Assembly: GCF_001421805.1 (NCBI RefSeq)
Contig: NZ_LMLC01000003.1
Span: 372,236-436,235 of the forward strand
Direction: 5' to 3'
Length of the DNA stretch: 64,000 bases
From: Sphingomonas sp. Leaf34
GTDB lineage: Bacteria; Pseudomonadota; Alphaproteobacteria; Sphingomonadales; Sphingomonadaceae
Shown: in pieces, positions 8,875 to 18,616 of the stretch
How positions within the stretch are numbered: position 1 is the first letter of the stretch
Layout: each line of letters starts with the position of its first letter
The notes under the pieces: generated by a model
What the model was told of the DNA's origin: nothing
Seen by the model: the letters and a program-made list of their open reading frames with translations, nothing else
The model's database searches: none
Made by a program: the position numbers and the translations under genes

Positions 8875-9336
8875 CTACAGCATGCCCAGTTCGAGCTTAG
8901 CCTCGTCCGACATCTTCTGCGGATCCCAGGGCGGATCCCAGACCAGGTTTACTTCGGCGAACCCGACTCCCGGCACCGACCCGACGCGCATCTCGACTTC
9001 CGCCGGCATCGATTCCGCGACCGGGCAGTTCGGCGTCGTCAGAGTCATCGCGACCACCGCATGCCCGTCCTCGGTCACCTCGACGCCGTAGATCAGACCC
9101 AGGTCATAGATGTTCACCGGGATCTCGGGATCGTAGATCTCCTTCAGCGCATCGATGATCGCATCATACACCGCGCCGCCCGGCTCACCAGGCGAGTCGA
9201 CCTGCGGCTTCTGCGCCAGGAACCCGGCAAGATAGTCGCGCTTGCGCTCCGCATCGCCGTCGGTGTCGAGCACGACACGCGCCTTGGGCGGCGACTGCAC
9301 CGCCTCGACTTCCTCGATCTCGAACCGATCGCTCAT
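8875..9336 (-). CDS. sufT: SUF system Fe-S assembly protein SufT (MIP18/DUF59)
   Basis: This 153-residue protein has a roughly 45-residue variable N-terminus and a C-terminal MIP18/DUF59 domain. The hallmark 'DPEIPVNIYDLGLIY' (about residues 69-83) is followed by 'TTPNCPVAE' carrying the conserved cysteine. SufT proteins help Fe-S cluster maturation. Its ATG overlaps the sufS stop as ATGA, which confirms membership of the operon. Confidence 0.93.
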   Translation of the reverse strand: MSDRFEIEEVEAVQSPPKARVVLDTDGDAERKRDYLAGFLAQKPQVDSPGEPGGAVYDAIIDALKEIYDPEIPVNIYDLGLIYGVEVTEDGHAVVAMTLTTPNCPVAESMPAEVEMRVGSVPGVGFAEVNLVWDPPWDPQKMSDEAKLELGML

Positions 9337-10511
9337 CCAAATATCCTCGTTACTCGCGCGATACCGCGCACCAGCGCATCCACGTCGGCAGGACCATTAT
9401 ACACGCCGAAGCTCGCCCGCGCCGTCGCCTCGACACCCAGCGCCTCCATCAGCGGTTGTGCGCAGTGATGGCCCGCCCGGATCGCGACGCGCTCTTCGTC
9501 CAATATGGTGCCGATGTCGTGCGGATGAACCCCCTCGATCGTGAACGAGACGATCCCCGCGGACTCCGCCGGGCCGTACAGCCGCACCGAATTGATCCCC
9601 GACAGCGCCTCGCGCGTCGCGGTCACCAGCGCAATCTCGTGCGCGTGGATCGCGCCAAGCCCGATGCTCTCGACGTAATCGATCGCCGCGTGAAGCCCGA
9701 GCGCACCGACGATATGCGGCGTCCCCGCCTCGAACCGGCCGGGCGCCGGCGCGTAGGTCGTCTTCGCGAACGACACCTTGTCGATCATCGACCCGCCACC
9801 CTGATAGGGCGGCATCGCCTCGAGCAGCTCGGGCTTCGCCCACAGCACCCCGATCCCGGTCGGGCCGTAAAGCTTGTGCCCGGAGAACACGTAGAAATCG
9901 CAGCCGATCGCCTGAACGTCGACCGCGATCCGCGGCACCGACTGGCATCCGTCGAGCAGGATCTTCGCGGCGACCGAATGCGCGATTTCGGTCGCGCGCT
10001 TCACATCGAGCACCGAGCCGAACACGTTCGAGACATGGCCAAGCGCGACCAGCTTGTGCGCCGGCGTGATCATCCGCTCCATCGCATCGAGATCGATGCG
10101 GTGGTCGGGGGTCAGCGGGATCACGTCGATCGCCGCACCAATGCGCTCGGCGACCATCTGCCACGGCACGATGTTCGAGTGATGCTCGAGCATCGACAAC
10201 AGGATGCGGTCGCCCGCCTTCAACTGCTCGCCGGCCCAGCATTGCGCGACGAGGTTGATCGCCTCGGTCGCGCCGCGCACGAACACGATCTCGTCGGGCG
10301 AGCCTGCGCCGATGAACCGCGCGACAGCCTTGCGCGCCTCTTCATAGGCGACCGTCATGTCGGCCGAGCGCTGGTACACGCCGCGGTGCACGGTGGCGTA
10401 GGTCTCGCCGTACGCGCGCGTGATCGCGTCGACGACGACTTGCGGCTTCTGCGCAGTGGCGGCAGTATCGAGATACGCCCAGCCCTCGGGAATCGCCGGG
10501 AAGTCCGACAC
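9333..10511 (-). CDS. sufS: Cysteine desulfurase SufS
   Basis: This PLP enzyme takes sulfur from L-cysteine for Fe-S assembly. Counting from the GTG at 10511, the PLP lysine is K213 in 'FSGHKLYGPTG' and the catalytic persulfide cysteine is C350 in 'RAGHHCAQP', the class II (SufS) arrangement. Length is 392 residues. The start is ambiguous. GGAGGAG lies about 10-11 bases upstream of this GTG, but the frame stays open back to an ATG at 10661 that overlaps the sufD stop as ATGA. The 50 codons between them are a dispersed palindromic repeat, so the ancestral coupled start has probably been separated from the enzyme by insertion. No sufE is present in the window. Confidence 0.92.
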   Translation of the reverse strand: MSDFPAIPEGWAYLDTAATAQKPQVVVDAITRAYGETYATVHRGVYQRSADMTVAYEEARKAVARFIGAGSPDEIVFVRGATEAINLVAQCWAGEQLKAGDRILLSMLEHHSNIVPWQMVAERIGAAIDVIPLTPDHRIDLDAMERMITPAHKLVALGHVSNVFGSVLDVKRATEIAHSVAAKILLDGCQSVPRIAVDVQAIGCDFYVFSGHKLYGPTGIGVLWAKPELLEAMPPYQGGGSMIDKVSFAKTTYAPAPGRFEAGTPHIVGALGLHAAIDYVESIGLGAIHAHEIALVTATREALSGINSVRLYGPAESAGIVSFTIEGVHPHDIGTILDEERVAIRAGHHCAQPLMEALGVEATARASFGVYNGPADVDALVRGIARVTRIFG

Positions 10512-10524
10512 ACGATCAAGACAC

Positions 10525-10653
10525 TCCTCCCCGGCACGGGGAGGGGAACCGCGACGCGAAGCGGCGGGGTGGAGGGGGGCTTCCACAGACGCGGCGCCAA
10601 GTGGAGAACCCCCTCCACCAGCTGCGCTGGTCCCCCTCCCCGTGCCGGGGAGG
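10525..10653. repeat. Dispersed palindromic repeat, family C, inside the sufD-sufS junction
   Basis: Long inverted arms, 'CCTCCCCGGCACGGGGAGG' and its near complement, surround a GGTGGAGGGGG-rich core. A second copy is at 29301-29426. This copy sits between the coupled ATG at 10661 and the SufS catalytic domain and stays open in the sufS frame. Confidence 0.85.
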
Positions 10654-10657
10654 ATAC

Positions 10658-11737
10658 TCATAATGCCGCCTCCAGCCATGCATCCGCGTCCGCGACAAAC
10701 GCGTCGCGCACCGTCTCGTCCGCGATCTGCGCGAACGCATCGCCCACGAACGCGCGCGTGAGAAGCGCCTGCGCCTTGGCATGCGGGATGCCGCGGCTCT
10801 GCATGTAGAACAAAGCGCGCTGATCGAGCTCGCCGACCGTCGCGCCGTGCGCGCACTTCACGTCGTCGGCGAAGATCTCGAGCTCGGGCTTGAGATTGAC
10901 CGTCGCGGTGCGCTTGAGCAGCAACCCGCGCAACGACTGCACGCCATCGGTCTTCTGCGCATCGCGCGCCACCTCGACGCGCGCCGCAAGGCTCGCGGTC
11001 GACGTATCCGCCGCGACCGCGCGCCAGATCTGCTTGCTCTGCCCGTTCAGCGCGGCATGCCGCACCGACACCGCGCATTCCTGCCGCTGGTCGTTTCGCG
11101 TCAGCAGAGCGCCGCCATACTCGGCGAACGCGTCGTCGCCCGACACGATGATCGCGCCATCGATCCGCGTGCCCGCATCGCCCGCGCCCAGCACCGTCGC
11201 GATCAGGCTCGCGCCTGCATGGATATCGACCTCGTCGCGTACCGACACGAAACCGGCCGTCTGCAACAGGCGCACCGCGCGCGTGAGCTTCGCACCGCTG
11301 CCGAGCGTCGTCCGCGTCGACCGGTTCGACCAGCCGGTGCCGACATAGGTCTCGACCACCGACGCGGTCGCGCCCTCGGCGAGGACGATCTCCGCGGGAA
11401 GATGGTTCTCGCCGCCGGTCGCGATGTGGACGATCTGGAGCAGCTCGGCGGCCGTGTCGCCCGCGACGCGGATCGACCAGCCGGTACCCGTCGTCCGGCG
11501 CCCGAGCACATGCGCGCCGCCATCGACCTGCACGAGTTCGACATGGCGCAGATCGCTGCGTGCCGCGTCGAGCACGCCATCGACGAACACCGCCCGCGCA
11601 CCCGGCAAGTCCAGGAACAACGCATCGGCATCGAGCGCCGCACCCCGAGGCAATTCAGCCGCCGCCACGATCGCCGCCGGATCGCCCCAACGCCACGATT
11701 CCTCGCGCGTGGACGGGAGTTCCATCACCGCGGTCAT
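10658..11737 (-). CDS. sufD: Fe-S cluster assembly protein SufD
   Basis: This 359-residue protein is the SufD partner of the SufBC2D scaffold complex. The C-terminal beta-helix region carries 'HAALNGQSKQIWRAV' and the 'FADDVKCAHGATVGELD' segment with the conserved Cys and His, then 'ALFYMQSRGI' near the end. The N-terminus is short and variable. An ATG four codons in is an equally possible start. It follows sufC after a 199-bp gap filled by a palindromic repeat, and its stop overlaps an in-frame ATG of sufS. Confidence 0.93.
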   Translation of the reverse strand: MTAVMELPSTREESWRWGDPAAIVAAAELPRGAALDADALFLDLPGARAVFVDGVLDAARSDLRHVELVQVDGGAHVLGRRTTGTGWSIRVAGDTAAELLQIVHIATGGENHLPAEIVLAEGATASVVETYVGTGWSNRSTRTTLGSGAKLTRAVRLLQTAGFVSVRDEVDIHAGASLIATVLGAGDAGTRIDGAIIVSGDDAFAEYGGALLTRNDQRQECAVSVRHAALNGQSKQIWRAVAADTSTASLAARVEVARDAQKTDGVQSLRGLLLKRTATVNLKPELEIFADDVKCAHGATVGELDQRALFYMQSRGIPHAKAQALLTRAFVGDAFAQIADETVRDAFVADADAWLEAAL

Positions 11738-11756
11738 TCGGCGCCCCTTGCGAAGA

Positions 11757-11910
11757 AGAGGGGTTCGCGCAGAGGCGCGGAGACGCGGGGAAGAAGAGGA
11801 GAAACGCCCGTGAGGGCTCTCGAATTCCGGTTCATGATGGCGCGCGGGAGCGTTGCCGAGGCGACGACTCCTCCGCGTCTCCGCGTCTCCGCGCGAACCC
11901 CCTTACTTCT
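11757..11910. repeat. Dispersed palindromic repeat, family D
   Basis: The arm 'GGGGTTCGCGCAGAGGCGCG' and its complement 'CGCGTCTCCGCGCGAACCCC' enclose about 90 bp between sufC and sufD. A related copy lies between sufB and the Rrf2 regulator at 14303-14368. Confidence 0.75.
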
Positions 11911-11936
11911 ATAAAAGCCTGCGGCGCGAAGGGAGA

Positions 11937-12680
<744 letters not shown>

Positions 12681-12737
12681 CGAATGTAGCCCAATTCCAA
12701 ATCTCTAAATTCCGAAGCGCGCGATGCGCCGGCCGTG

Positions 12738-12770
12738 CCCCGTCATTCCCGCATGTGCGGGCATGACGGG
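12738..12770. repeat. Short hairpin repeat between sufB and sufC
   Basis: CCCGTCATTCCCGC pairs with GCGGGCATGACGGG around a very small loop. It may attenuate transcription or protect the mRNA inside the suf operon. Confidence 0.65.
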
Positions 12771-12776
12771 CGGGGA

Positions 12777-14270
12777 TCACCCCACAGACCCTTCCAGCGA
12801 AATCCCCAGCAGCTTCTGCGCTTCCACCGCGAACTCCATCGGCAGCTGCTGCAACACCTCACGCGCGAAGCCATTGACGATCAGCGCGACCGCCGCCTCC
12901 GCATCCAGCCCGCGCGACATCGCGTAGAAGAGCTGGTCCTCGGAGATCTTCGACGTGGTCGCCTCATGCTCGATCTGCGCGGACGGGTTGCGGACCTCGA
13001 TATACGGCACGGTATGCGCGCCGCACTGGTCGCCCAGCAGCAGGCTGTCGCACTGCGTGAAGTTGCGCACGCCCTCCGCGGTCGGCGCGACGCGCACCAG
13101 CCCGCGATAGGTGTTGTCCGACCGCCCCGCCGAAATCCCCTTCGACACGATCGTCGAGCGCGTGTTCTTACCGAGATGGATCATCTTCGTTCCGGTATCG
13201 GCCTGCTGGCGATTGTTCGTCACCGCGACCGAATAGAATTCGCCGACCGATCCATCGCCCGCCAACACGCACGACGGATATTTCCACGTGATCGCGCTGC
13301 CGGTCTCAACCTGCGTCCAGCTGACCTTCGAATTCTTGCCCTGGCAGAGCGCGCGCTTGGTGACGAAATTGTAGATCCCGCCGACGCCGTTCTCGTCGCC
13401 CGGATACCAGTTCTGCACGGTCGAATATTTGATCTCGGCATCGTCGAGCACGACGAGCTCGACCACGGCCGCGTGCAGCTGGTTCTCGTCGCGCATCGGC
13501 GCGGTGCAACCTTCGAGATACGAGACGTAACTGCCCTTGTCGGCGACGATCAGCGTGCGCTCGAACTGCCCGGTATTCTCGGCGTTGATCCGGAAATAGG
13601 TCGACAGCTCCATCGGGCAGCGCACGCCCTCGGGGATGTAGACGAACGTGCCGTCGGAGAAGACCGCCGAGTTCAGCGTCGCGAAGTAATTGTCACGCTG
13701 CGGCACGACCTTGCCGAGCCACTTCCGCACGAGGTCGGGATATTCCTTGATCGCCTCGGAGATCGAGCGGAAGATCACGCCCGCAGCCTCGAGCTCCTTG
13801 CGGAACGTGGTCGCGACCGAGACGCTGTCGAACACCGCGTCGATCGCGACGCGGCGCTTCGGCGTGCCGTCTTCGTTGAGCGGATCCTCCACCACGCCCG
13901 CGAGCATCTTCTGCTCGCCGATCGGGATGCCGAGTTTTTCGTAGACGCGCAGGATCTCGGGATCGACCTCGTCGAGCGAGCCAAGCTTCGGCTTAGCCTT
14001 CGGCTCCGCGTAATAATACGCGTCCTGGTAATCGATCGGCGGGACGTTGAGCTTCGACCAGTCGGGCGCCTCCATCGTCTGCCAAAGCGCGAACGCCTTC
14101 AGCCGCCAGTCGAGCATCCACTGCGGCTCGCCCTTCTTGGCGGAAATGAAGCGCACCGTGTCTTCCGACAGACCCTTGGGCGCGAATTCCTGTTCGATGT
14201 CCGAGGAGAAGCCCCACTCGTACGTCTTGTTCGCGGCGGCGTATGCCTCTGCGTTCCGGGTAGCCATCAT
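12777..14270 (-). CDS. sufB: Fe-S cluster assembly scaffold SufB
   Basis: This protein of about 497 residues is the main scaffold subunit on which new clusters form. It shows the family stretches '[19 protein letters not shown]', '[20 protein letters not shown]', '[19 protein letters not shown]' and '[13 protein letters not shown]', with the C-terminal '[15 protein letters not shown]'. The ATG at 14270 is chosen because GGAG lies 5 bases upstream. The adjacent ATG at 14267 is equally good. It is the first structural gene after the Rrf2 regulator. Confidence 0.96.
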   Translation of the reverse strand: MMATRNAEAYAAANKTYEWGFSSDIEQEFAPKGLSEDTVRFISAKKGEPQWMLDWRLKAFALWQTMEAPDWSKLNVPPIDYQDAYYYAEPKAKPKLGSLDEVDPEILRVYEKLGIPIGEQKMLAGVVEDPLNEDGTPKRRVAIDAVFDSVSVATTFRKELEAAGVIFRSISEAIKEYPDLVRKWLGKVVPQRDNYFATLNSAVFSDGTFVYIPEGVRCPMELSTYFRINAENTGQFERTLIVADKGSYVSYLEGCTAPMRDENQLHAAVVELVVLDDAEIKYSTVQNWYPGDENGVGGIYNFVTKRALCQGKNSKVSWTQVETGSAITWKYPSCVLAGDGSVGEFYSVAVTNNRQQADTGTKMIHLGKNTRSTIVSKGISAGRSDNTYRGLVRVAPTAEGVRNFTQCDSLLLGDQCGAHTVPYIEVRNPSAQIEHEATTSKISEDQLFYAMSRGLDAEAAVALIVNGFAREVLQQLPMEFAVEAQKLLGISLEGSVG

Positions 14271-14302
14271 TCCATCTCCGCCGCAACGCGGCTCTCTAAA
14301 AA

Positions 14303-14368
14303 CTCTGCGATCTCTGCGCCTCTGCGCGAACAAGAAATTTTGCGCGCGGAGGCGCAGAGATCGCGGAG
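14303..14368. repeat. Dispersed palindromic repeat, family D
   Basis: The arms 'CTCTGCGATCTCTGCGCC' and 'GGCGCAGAGATCGCGGAG' are near-perfect complements around a roughly 30-base loop. It lies between the Rrf2 regulator and sufB. Confidence 0.8.
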
Positions 14369-14391
14369 AAAAGGGTTAGGCGCTGCGCGCG

Positions 14392-14820
14392 TCATGCGGG
14401 CACCGGCGAATTCGGGACTTGCGAAAGACTGGCGAGCGTCACGCCGGCGAGCGCGCCGCGGACCGCGCCGTTGACCGCGTTCCAGTGCGGCTTCACCTTG
14501 CACGTCTGATCGATGCAACAATCCTGCGCGGCACCGTCGACGCACGCGGTGAGCGCGATCGGACCCTCGACCGCCTCGATGATGTCGGCTAGCGAGATCG
14601 ACGCGGGCGGTCGCGACAGGCGGAAGCCGCCGCCGGTGCCGCGCGTGCTCTCGATCAGCCCTGCGGCCGACAGCCGGCTTACGAGCTTCTGCACGGTCGG
14701 CAGCGGCACGCCGGTCTCTTCGCTCAGCAGCGTCGCGTTCAGCCGCGCGATACCGCCACAATGACGCGCCGCGGCGCTCATCATCACGACCGCATAGTCG
14801 GCTAGGCTGGAAAGACGCAT
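14392..14820 (-). CDS. Rrf2-family Fe-S regulator (IscR/SufR-like)
   Basis: This 142-residue winged-helix transcription factor has the Rrf2 N-terminus 'MRLSSLADYAVVMM' and recognition region 'TGVPLPTVQKLVSRL'. It carries a cluster-binding loop with C93, C101/C102 and C107, corresponding to the three Cys of IscR, so it can probably bind an Fe-S cluster and sense cluster status. The ATG at 14820 is chosen because it gives the canonical start; the longer frame adds non-homologous sequence. It heads the suf operon, divergent from pyrD, and is expected to autoregulate through the palindrome just upstream. Confidence 0.93.
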   Translation of the reverse strand: MRLSSLADYAVVMMSAAARHCGGIARLNATLLSEETGVPLPTVQKLVSRLSAAGLIESTRGTGGGFRLSRPPASISLADIIEAVEGPIALTACVDGAAQDCCIDQTCKVKPHWNAVNGAVRGALAGVTLASLSQVPNSPVPA

Positions 14821-14835
14821 GGTGGCTTGATAGTC

Positions 14836-14860
14836 CAATCGGAGCGATATGATCCGATTG
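14836..14860. promoter_or_regulatory. Palindromic operator candidate upstream of the Rrf2/suf operon
   Basis: CAATCGGA and TCCGATTG are perfect 8-bp inverted repeats separated by 9 bp, starting 16 bp upstream of the regulator's ATG. The position fits autorepression. The nearby TTGGACTATCAA is a second, weaker dyad resembling IscR half-sites. Confidence 0.6.
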
Positions 14861-14978
14861 CGCAAATGGGCGTTGCGCGAGTCGTCGTCAACCCGTCGAC
14901 GCGTGCTAACGACTCGCAACTGGGGTGGGGTTTTCAAGCGATTTTTGACGTGAAGCCGAACCAGTGCGAAGAGCGCGC

Positions 14979-16007
14979 ATGGCCTTCTACCACCCGCTTC
15001 TCTTCCGCCTCGACGCCGAACGCGCGCATGGCCTGACGATCGCCGCGCTTGCCGCATGGGGCAAGGCGGGCACCCCGCTCGCCCCACACGTCCCGCGGCT
15101 CGCGACGACCGTGGCGGGGATCGCGTTTCCCAATCCGGTGGGGCTTGCGGCGGGCGTCGACAAGGACGGCCGCGCCATCGACGGGTTCTTCGGGCTGGGC
15201 TTGGGCAGCGTCGAGATCGGCACGCTCACCCCACTGCCCCAGCCCGGCAACCCGAAGCCGCGGATCTTCCGCCTCCCCGAAGACCGTGCGGTCATCAACC
15301 GCCTCGGCTTCAACAATGGCGGCCTCGGCGAAGCGCTCGACCGGGCCAAGGCGCACAAGCGCGGCACGCGCGTGCTTGGCATCAACGTCGGCGCCAACAA
15401 GGACGCGGCCGATCGCACCGCGGATTACGTCCACGGCGTCACCCGTGCCGCGCCGCACGCCGATTTCATCACGATAAACATCAGCTCCCCCAACACCCCG
15501 GGCCTGCGCGATCTCCAGCATGGCGCGGCACTGCGCGATCTGCTCGCCGCCTGCACCGCCGCCAAGGGCACCACGCCGATCTTCCTCAAGGTCGCGCCCG
15601 ATCTCGAGCCCGCCGACATCGACGACATCGCCCGCGCCGCGATCACCAATCGCATCGACGCGCTGATCGTCAACAACACGACGATCTCCCGCCCCGGCTT
15701 GCGCTCGGGCAATGCGAACGAAACCGGCGGCCTGTCGGGCGCGCCGCTCGCGCCGCTCGCCCGGCAGCGCCTCGCCGACTTTCGCAAGGCTACCGGCGCG
15801 GCGATCCCGCTGATCTCGGTCGGCGGCATCGGCAGCGGTGCGGAGGCCTATGCCCGCCTCCGTGCGGGCGCGAGCCTCGTCCAGCTTTACACCGCGCTGG
15901 TCTATGAAGGTCCGGGCCTGCCGGCGCGGATGCTGCGCGACCTCGACGCGCTGCTAACGCGCGACGGCTTCGCGACCGTCGCAGACGCGGTGGGGATCGA
16001 CGCCTGA
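14979..16007 (+). CDS. pyrD: Dihydroorotate dehydrogenase (quinone)
   Basis: This 342-residue class 2, membrane-associated flavoenzyme oxidises dihydroorotate to orotate with quinone in pyrimidine synthesis. The sequence shows 'GLAAGVDKDGRAIDG' for FMN binding. The catalytic serine region 'NISSPNTPGLRDLQ', 'NNTTISRPG' and 'LISVGGIGSGAEA' are also present. The N-terminal 'YHPLLFRLDAERAH' is the helical quinone/membrane element of class 2 enzymes. The ATG at 14979 with an upstream GAAGAG gives the usual N-terminus. The promoter region is shared with the divergent suf operon. Confidence 0.97.
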   Translation: MAFYHPLLFRLDAERAHGLTIAALAAWGKAGTPLAPHVPRLATTVAGIAFPNPVGLAAGVDKDGRAIDGFFGLGLGSVEIGTLTPLPQPGNPKPRIFRLPEDRAVINRLGFNNGGLGEALDRAKAHKRGTRVLGINVGANKDAADRTADYVHGVTRAAPHADFITINISSPNTPGLRDLQHGAALRDLLAACTAAKGTTPIFLKVAPDLEPADIDDIARAAITNRIDALIVNNTTISRPGLRSGNANETGGLSGAPLAPLARQRLADFRKATGAAIPLISVGGIGSGAEAYARLRAGASLVQLYTALVYEGPGLPARMLRDLDALLTRDGFATVADAVGIDA

Positions 16008-16092
16008 CGACCCTCCCCGCCGGGGAAAGGATCGCGCGGTCTGACGGCGAGACGGCTTGCCTCATATTCCAACCGCGCTAGGCTCGCAGGTG

Positions 16093-17832
16093 ATGAAGAC
16101 CTCTCTCCTAGCTCTCGCCCTGCTCGTCCCCGCCGCCACCCAGGCGCGCCAATCCACCCCCGCACCGGCGAAAGACCAAGGCATGGTCAGTGCCGCCGAT
16201 CCACGCGCGGCGGCGGCCGGCGTCGAGATCCTGCGCGCGGGCGGCAGCGCCACCGACGCGGCGATCGCGACGATGCTCGCGCTCAACGTCGTCGAGCCGC
16301 AAAGCTCGGGGATCGGCGGCGGCAGCTTCTGGATCAGCCATGCGGCCAGCGGCGCGCTCAGCACGATCGACGCGCGCGAAACCGCGCCGGCCGCCGCCGA
16401 CGCGCGCTGGTTCTACGCCCCCGACGGCACCCCGCTCAGCCATCGCGAGGCGGTCCCCGGCGGTCGCAGCGTCGGCATCCCCGGTGCGCTGCGCGGCATG
16501 GCGCTAGCACACCGGGCGTCGGGCAAGCTCCCCTGGGCGCAGTTGTTCGCCCCCGCGATCCGCCTCGCAACCAACGGCTTCCAGGCCTCGCCACGCCTCG
16601 TCAACGGCATGTCTGCCTATGGCGACCACATCACGCCGGAGACTCGCAAACTCTTCTCCGCGCCCGACGGCGCGCCGGTCGCGATCGGCGCGACGATCAG
16701 AAACCCTGAGCAGGCCGCGCTTCTCCAGCGGATCGCGAGCCAGGGCCCCGACAGCTTCTATGTCGGCCCGCAGGCGCAGAAGCTCGTCACTGCGGTCAAC
16801 ACCGCCGCACGCAACCCGTCGAAGATGACGCTCGGCGACCTCGCCAGCTACGACGCCAAGAACCGCCCGCCCGTCTGCATCAAATACCGCGTCTACCGCG
16901 TCTGCGGGATGGGCCCGCCCTCGTCGGGTGGCATCACCGTGCTGATGATCCTCAAGCAGCTCGAACGCTTCGACATGGGCAAGCTCGGCAAGGACAGCGT
17001 GCAGGCGTGGCACCTGTTCGCCGAATCCTCGCGGCTCGCTTATGCCGATCGCGACCAGTACGTCGGCGATCCCGATTTCGTCCGCGTGCCGATCACGGGC
17101 ATGCTCTCTCAAGGCTATCTCGCGTCGCGCTCGGCGCTGATCTCGCCCACGACGACGATGGCGAGCATCGCACCCGGCACGCCTCCCGGAGCCCCTGCCC
17201 GCGTCCGCGCGCCGGTCAGCGAAGTCCCCGGCACCACCGACCTCGCGGTCTCCGATGCGCGCGGCAACGTCGTCGAGGTCACGACCACGGTCGAGGGCTA
17301 TTTCGGGTCGGGAATCACCGTCGACGGCACCGTGCTCAACAACCAGCTCACCGATTTCGACATCGTGCCCGAGAAGAACGGCGCGCTGGTCGCCAACCGG
17401 GTCGAGGGCGGCAAGCGGCCGCGCAGTTCGATGGCCCCGACGATTGTCTACGGCCCCGACGGCAAGGTCCGCCTCGCGGTCGGCGCGGCGGGCGGCTCGA
17501 CGATCATCGCGCAGGTGGCCAAGGCGATCATCGGCGTGGTCGACTGGAAATTGTCGGCGCAGAACTCGATCGCGCTCGGCCTGATCTATGCTCCCGGCCA
17601 GGTCGCCGCGGTCGAGAAGGGCACCGAGCGCGAGGCGATGGTCCCCGCGTTGCAGGCGCTCGGCGAAACCGTGCAGGTCGCGGCGCTCGGCCTGAAGGCG
17701 AACGCGATCGAACGCGTCGGCGGCAAATGGGTCGGCGCGGCCGATCCGCGCAGCGAAGGCGTCGCGATCAGCCAGGACGGCACCGTCTCGCAGATCCAGC
17801 GTGTCGGCAAGCTGCAGCGCGCGCCGGAATGA
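16093..17832 (+). CDS. ggt: Gamma-glutamyltransferase
   Basis: This 579-residue exported Ntn-hydrolase cleaves or transfers gamma-glutamyl groups from glutathione and related peptides in the periplasm. A signal peptide (M-K-T-S-L-L-A-L-A..., cleavage after 'TQA') is followed by 'GMVSAADPRAAAAGVEILRAGG' and 'IGGGSFW'. The autoprocessing nucleophile is Thr381 in 'PGTTDLAVSD', where TTD replaces the more common TTH. The small subunit carries 'KRPRSSMAPTIV' and 'GAAGGSTI'. The ATG at 16093 is chosen because it starts the signal peptide. Confidence 0.93.
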   Translation: MKTSLLALALLVPAATQARQSTPAPAKDQGMVSAADPRAAAAGVEILRAGGSATDAAIATMLALNVVEPQSSGIGGGSFWISHAASGALSTIDARETAPAAADARWFYAPDGTPLSHREAVPGGRSVGIPGALRGMALAHRASGKLPWAQLFAPAIRLATNGFQASPRLVNGMSAYGDHITPETRKLFSAPDGAPVAIGATIRNPEQAALLQRIASQGPDSFYVGPQAQKLVTAVNTAARNPSKMTLGDLASYDAKNRPPVCIKYRVYRVCGMGPPSSGGITVLMILKQLERFDMGKLGKDSVQAWHLFAESSRLAYADRDQYVGDPDFVRVPITGMLSQGYLASRSALISPTTTMASIAPGTPPGAPARVRAPVSEVPGTTDLAVSDARGNVVEVTTTVEGYFGSGITVDGTVLNNQLTDFDIVPEKNGALVANRVEGGKRPRSSMAPTIVYGPDGKVRLAVGAAGGSTIIAQVAKAIIGVVDWKLSAQNSIALGLIYAPGQVAAVEKGTEREAMVPALQALGETVQVAALGLKANAIERVGGKWVGAADPRSEGVAISQDGTVSQIQRVGKLQRAPE

Positions 17833-17911
17833 AGAGCGGCGCGTCGTTTAGCCAGGCTGCCGGCGTCGGCATGGGGTGACGCGACACGAAACCGGACGCT
17901 AAGGGCGGCGC

Positions 17912-18616
17912 ATGACCATATTACTTACCGGCTCCAGCCGCGGCATCGGCGCGGCGATCCATCGGGCGCTGACCGACGCCGGCGCCTCCGTCATCGGGCA
18001 CGGGACCGCGAGCGGCATCCCCGCCGACTTCGCCGATCCGGCAGGGCCCATGGCGTTGTGGAACGCCGCGCTGGAGCAGGCGGGCGGGACGATCGACGTG
18101 CTGATCAACAATGCGGGGGTGTTCGAGGCCAGTCCGCTCGGTGACGACGACTGGACCGCGCAGTGGGAGCGGACGATGCGGATCAACCTGACCGCATCCG
18201 CCGAGCTGTGCCGGCTGGCCGTACTGCATTGGCAATCGCGCGGGCGCCAGGGCTGGAAGGGGGGCGGCCGGATCGTCAACATCGCCAGCCGCGCCGCGTA
18301 TCGCGGCGATTCGCCGGCGCACTGGCATTATGCCGCGTCGAAGGCGGGGATGGTGGCGATGACCAAGACCATTGCCCGAGGCTATGCCCGCGAGGGGATT
18401 CTGGCGTTCGCGGTGTGTCCGGGGTTCACGATGACCGGGATGGCGGAGGACTATCTGTCGAGCCGCGGGGGCGATGCGTTGCTGGCGGATATTCCGTTGG
18501 GCCGCGTTGCGGCGCCTGAAGAGGTGGCTGCCGCGGCTAAGTTTCTCGCGTTGGAGGCTCCGGCCTCGATGACGGGATCGGTGATCGACGTGAATGGAGC
18601 GAGCTATGTCCGATAG
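17912..18616 (+). CDS. Short-chain dehydrogenase/reductase
   Basis: This 234-residue SDR oxidoreductase has the cofactor motif 'TGSSRGIG' (residues 6-13), 'NNAG', a Ser in 'VNIASRAA' and the catalytic 'YAASK'. The final 'TGSVIDVNG' is typical of the classical family, many members of which are 3-oxoacyl-ACP reductase-like. The N-terminus lacks a marked acidic specificity residue, consistent with NADPH. The substrate is unknown. It overlaps the prmA start by 11 bp, so the two are cotranscribed. Confidence 0.9.
   Translation: MTILLTGSSRGIGAAIHRALTDAGASVIGHGTASGIPADFADPAGPMALWNAALEQAGGTIDVLINNAGVFEASPLGDDDWTAQWERTMRINLTASAELCRLAVLHWQSRGRQGWKGGGRIVNIASRAAYRGDSPAHWHYAASKAGMVAMTKTIARGYAREGILAFAVCPGFTMTGMAEDYLSSRGGDALLADIPLGRVAAPEEVAAAAKFLALEAPASMTGSVIDVNGASYVR

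Noticed and set aside
12735..14474. A 579-codon open frame antisense to sufB
   Set aside because: It contains no recognisable domain and runs through the repeat region. sufB on the other strand is unambiguous.
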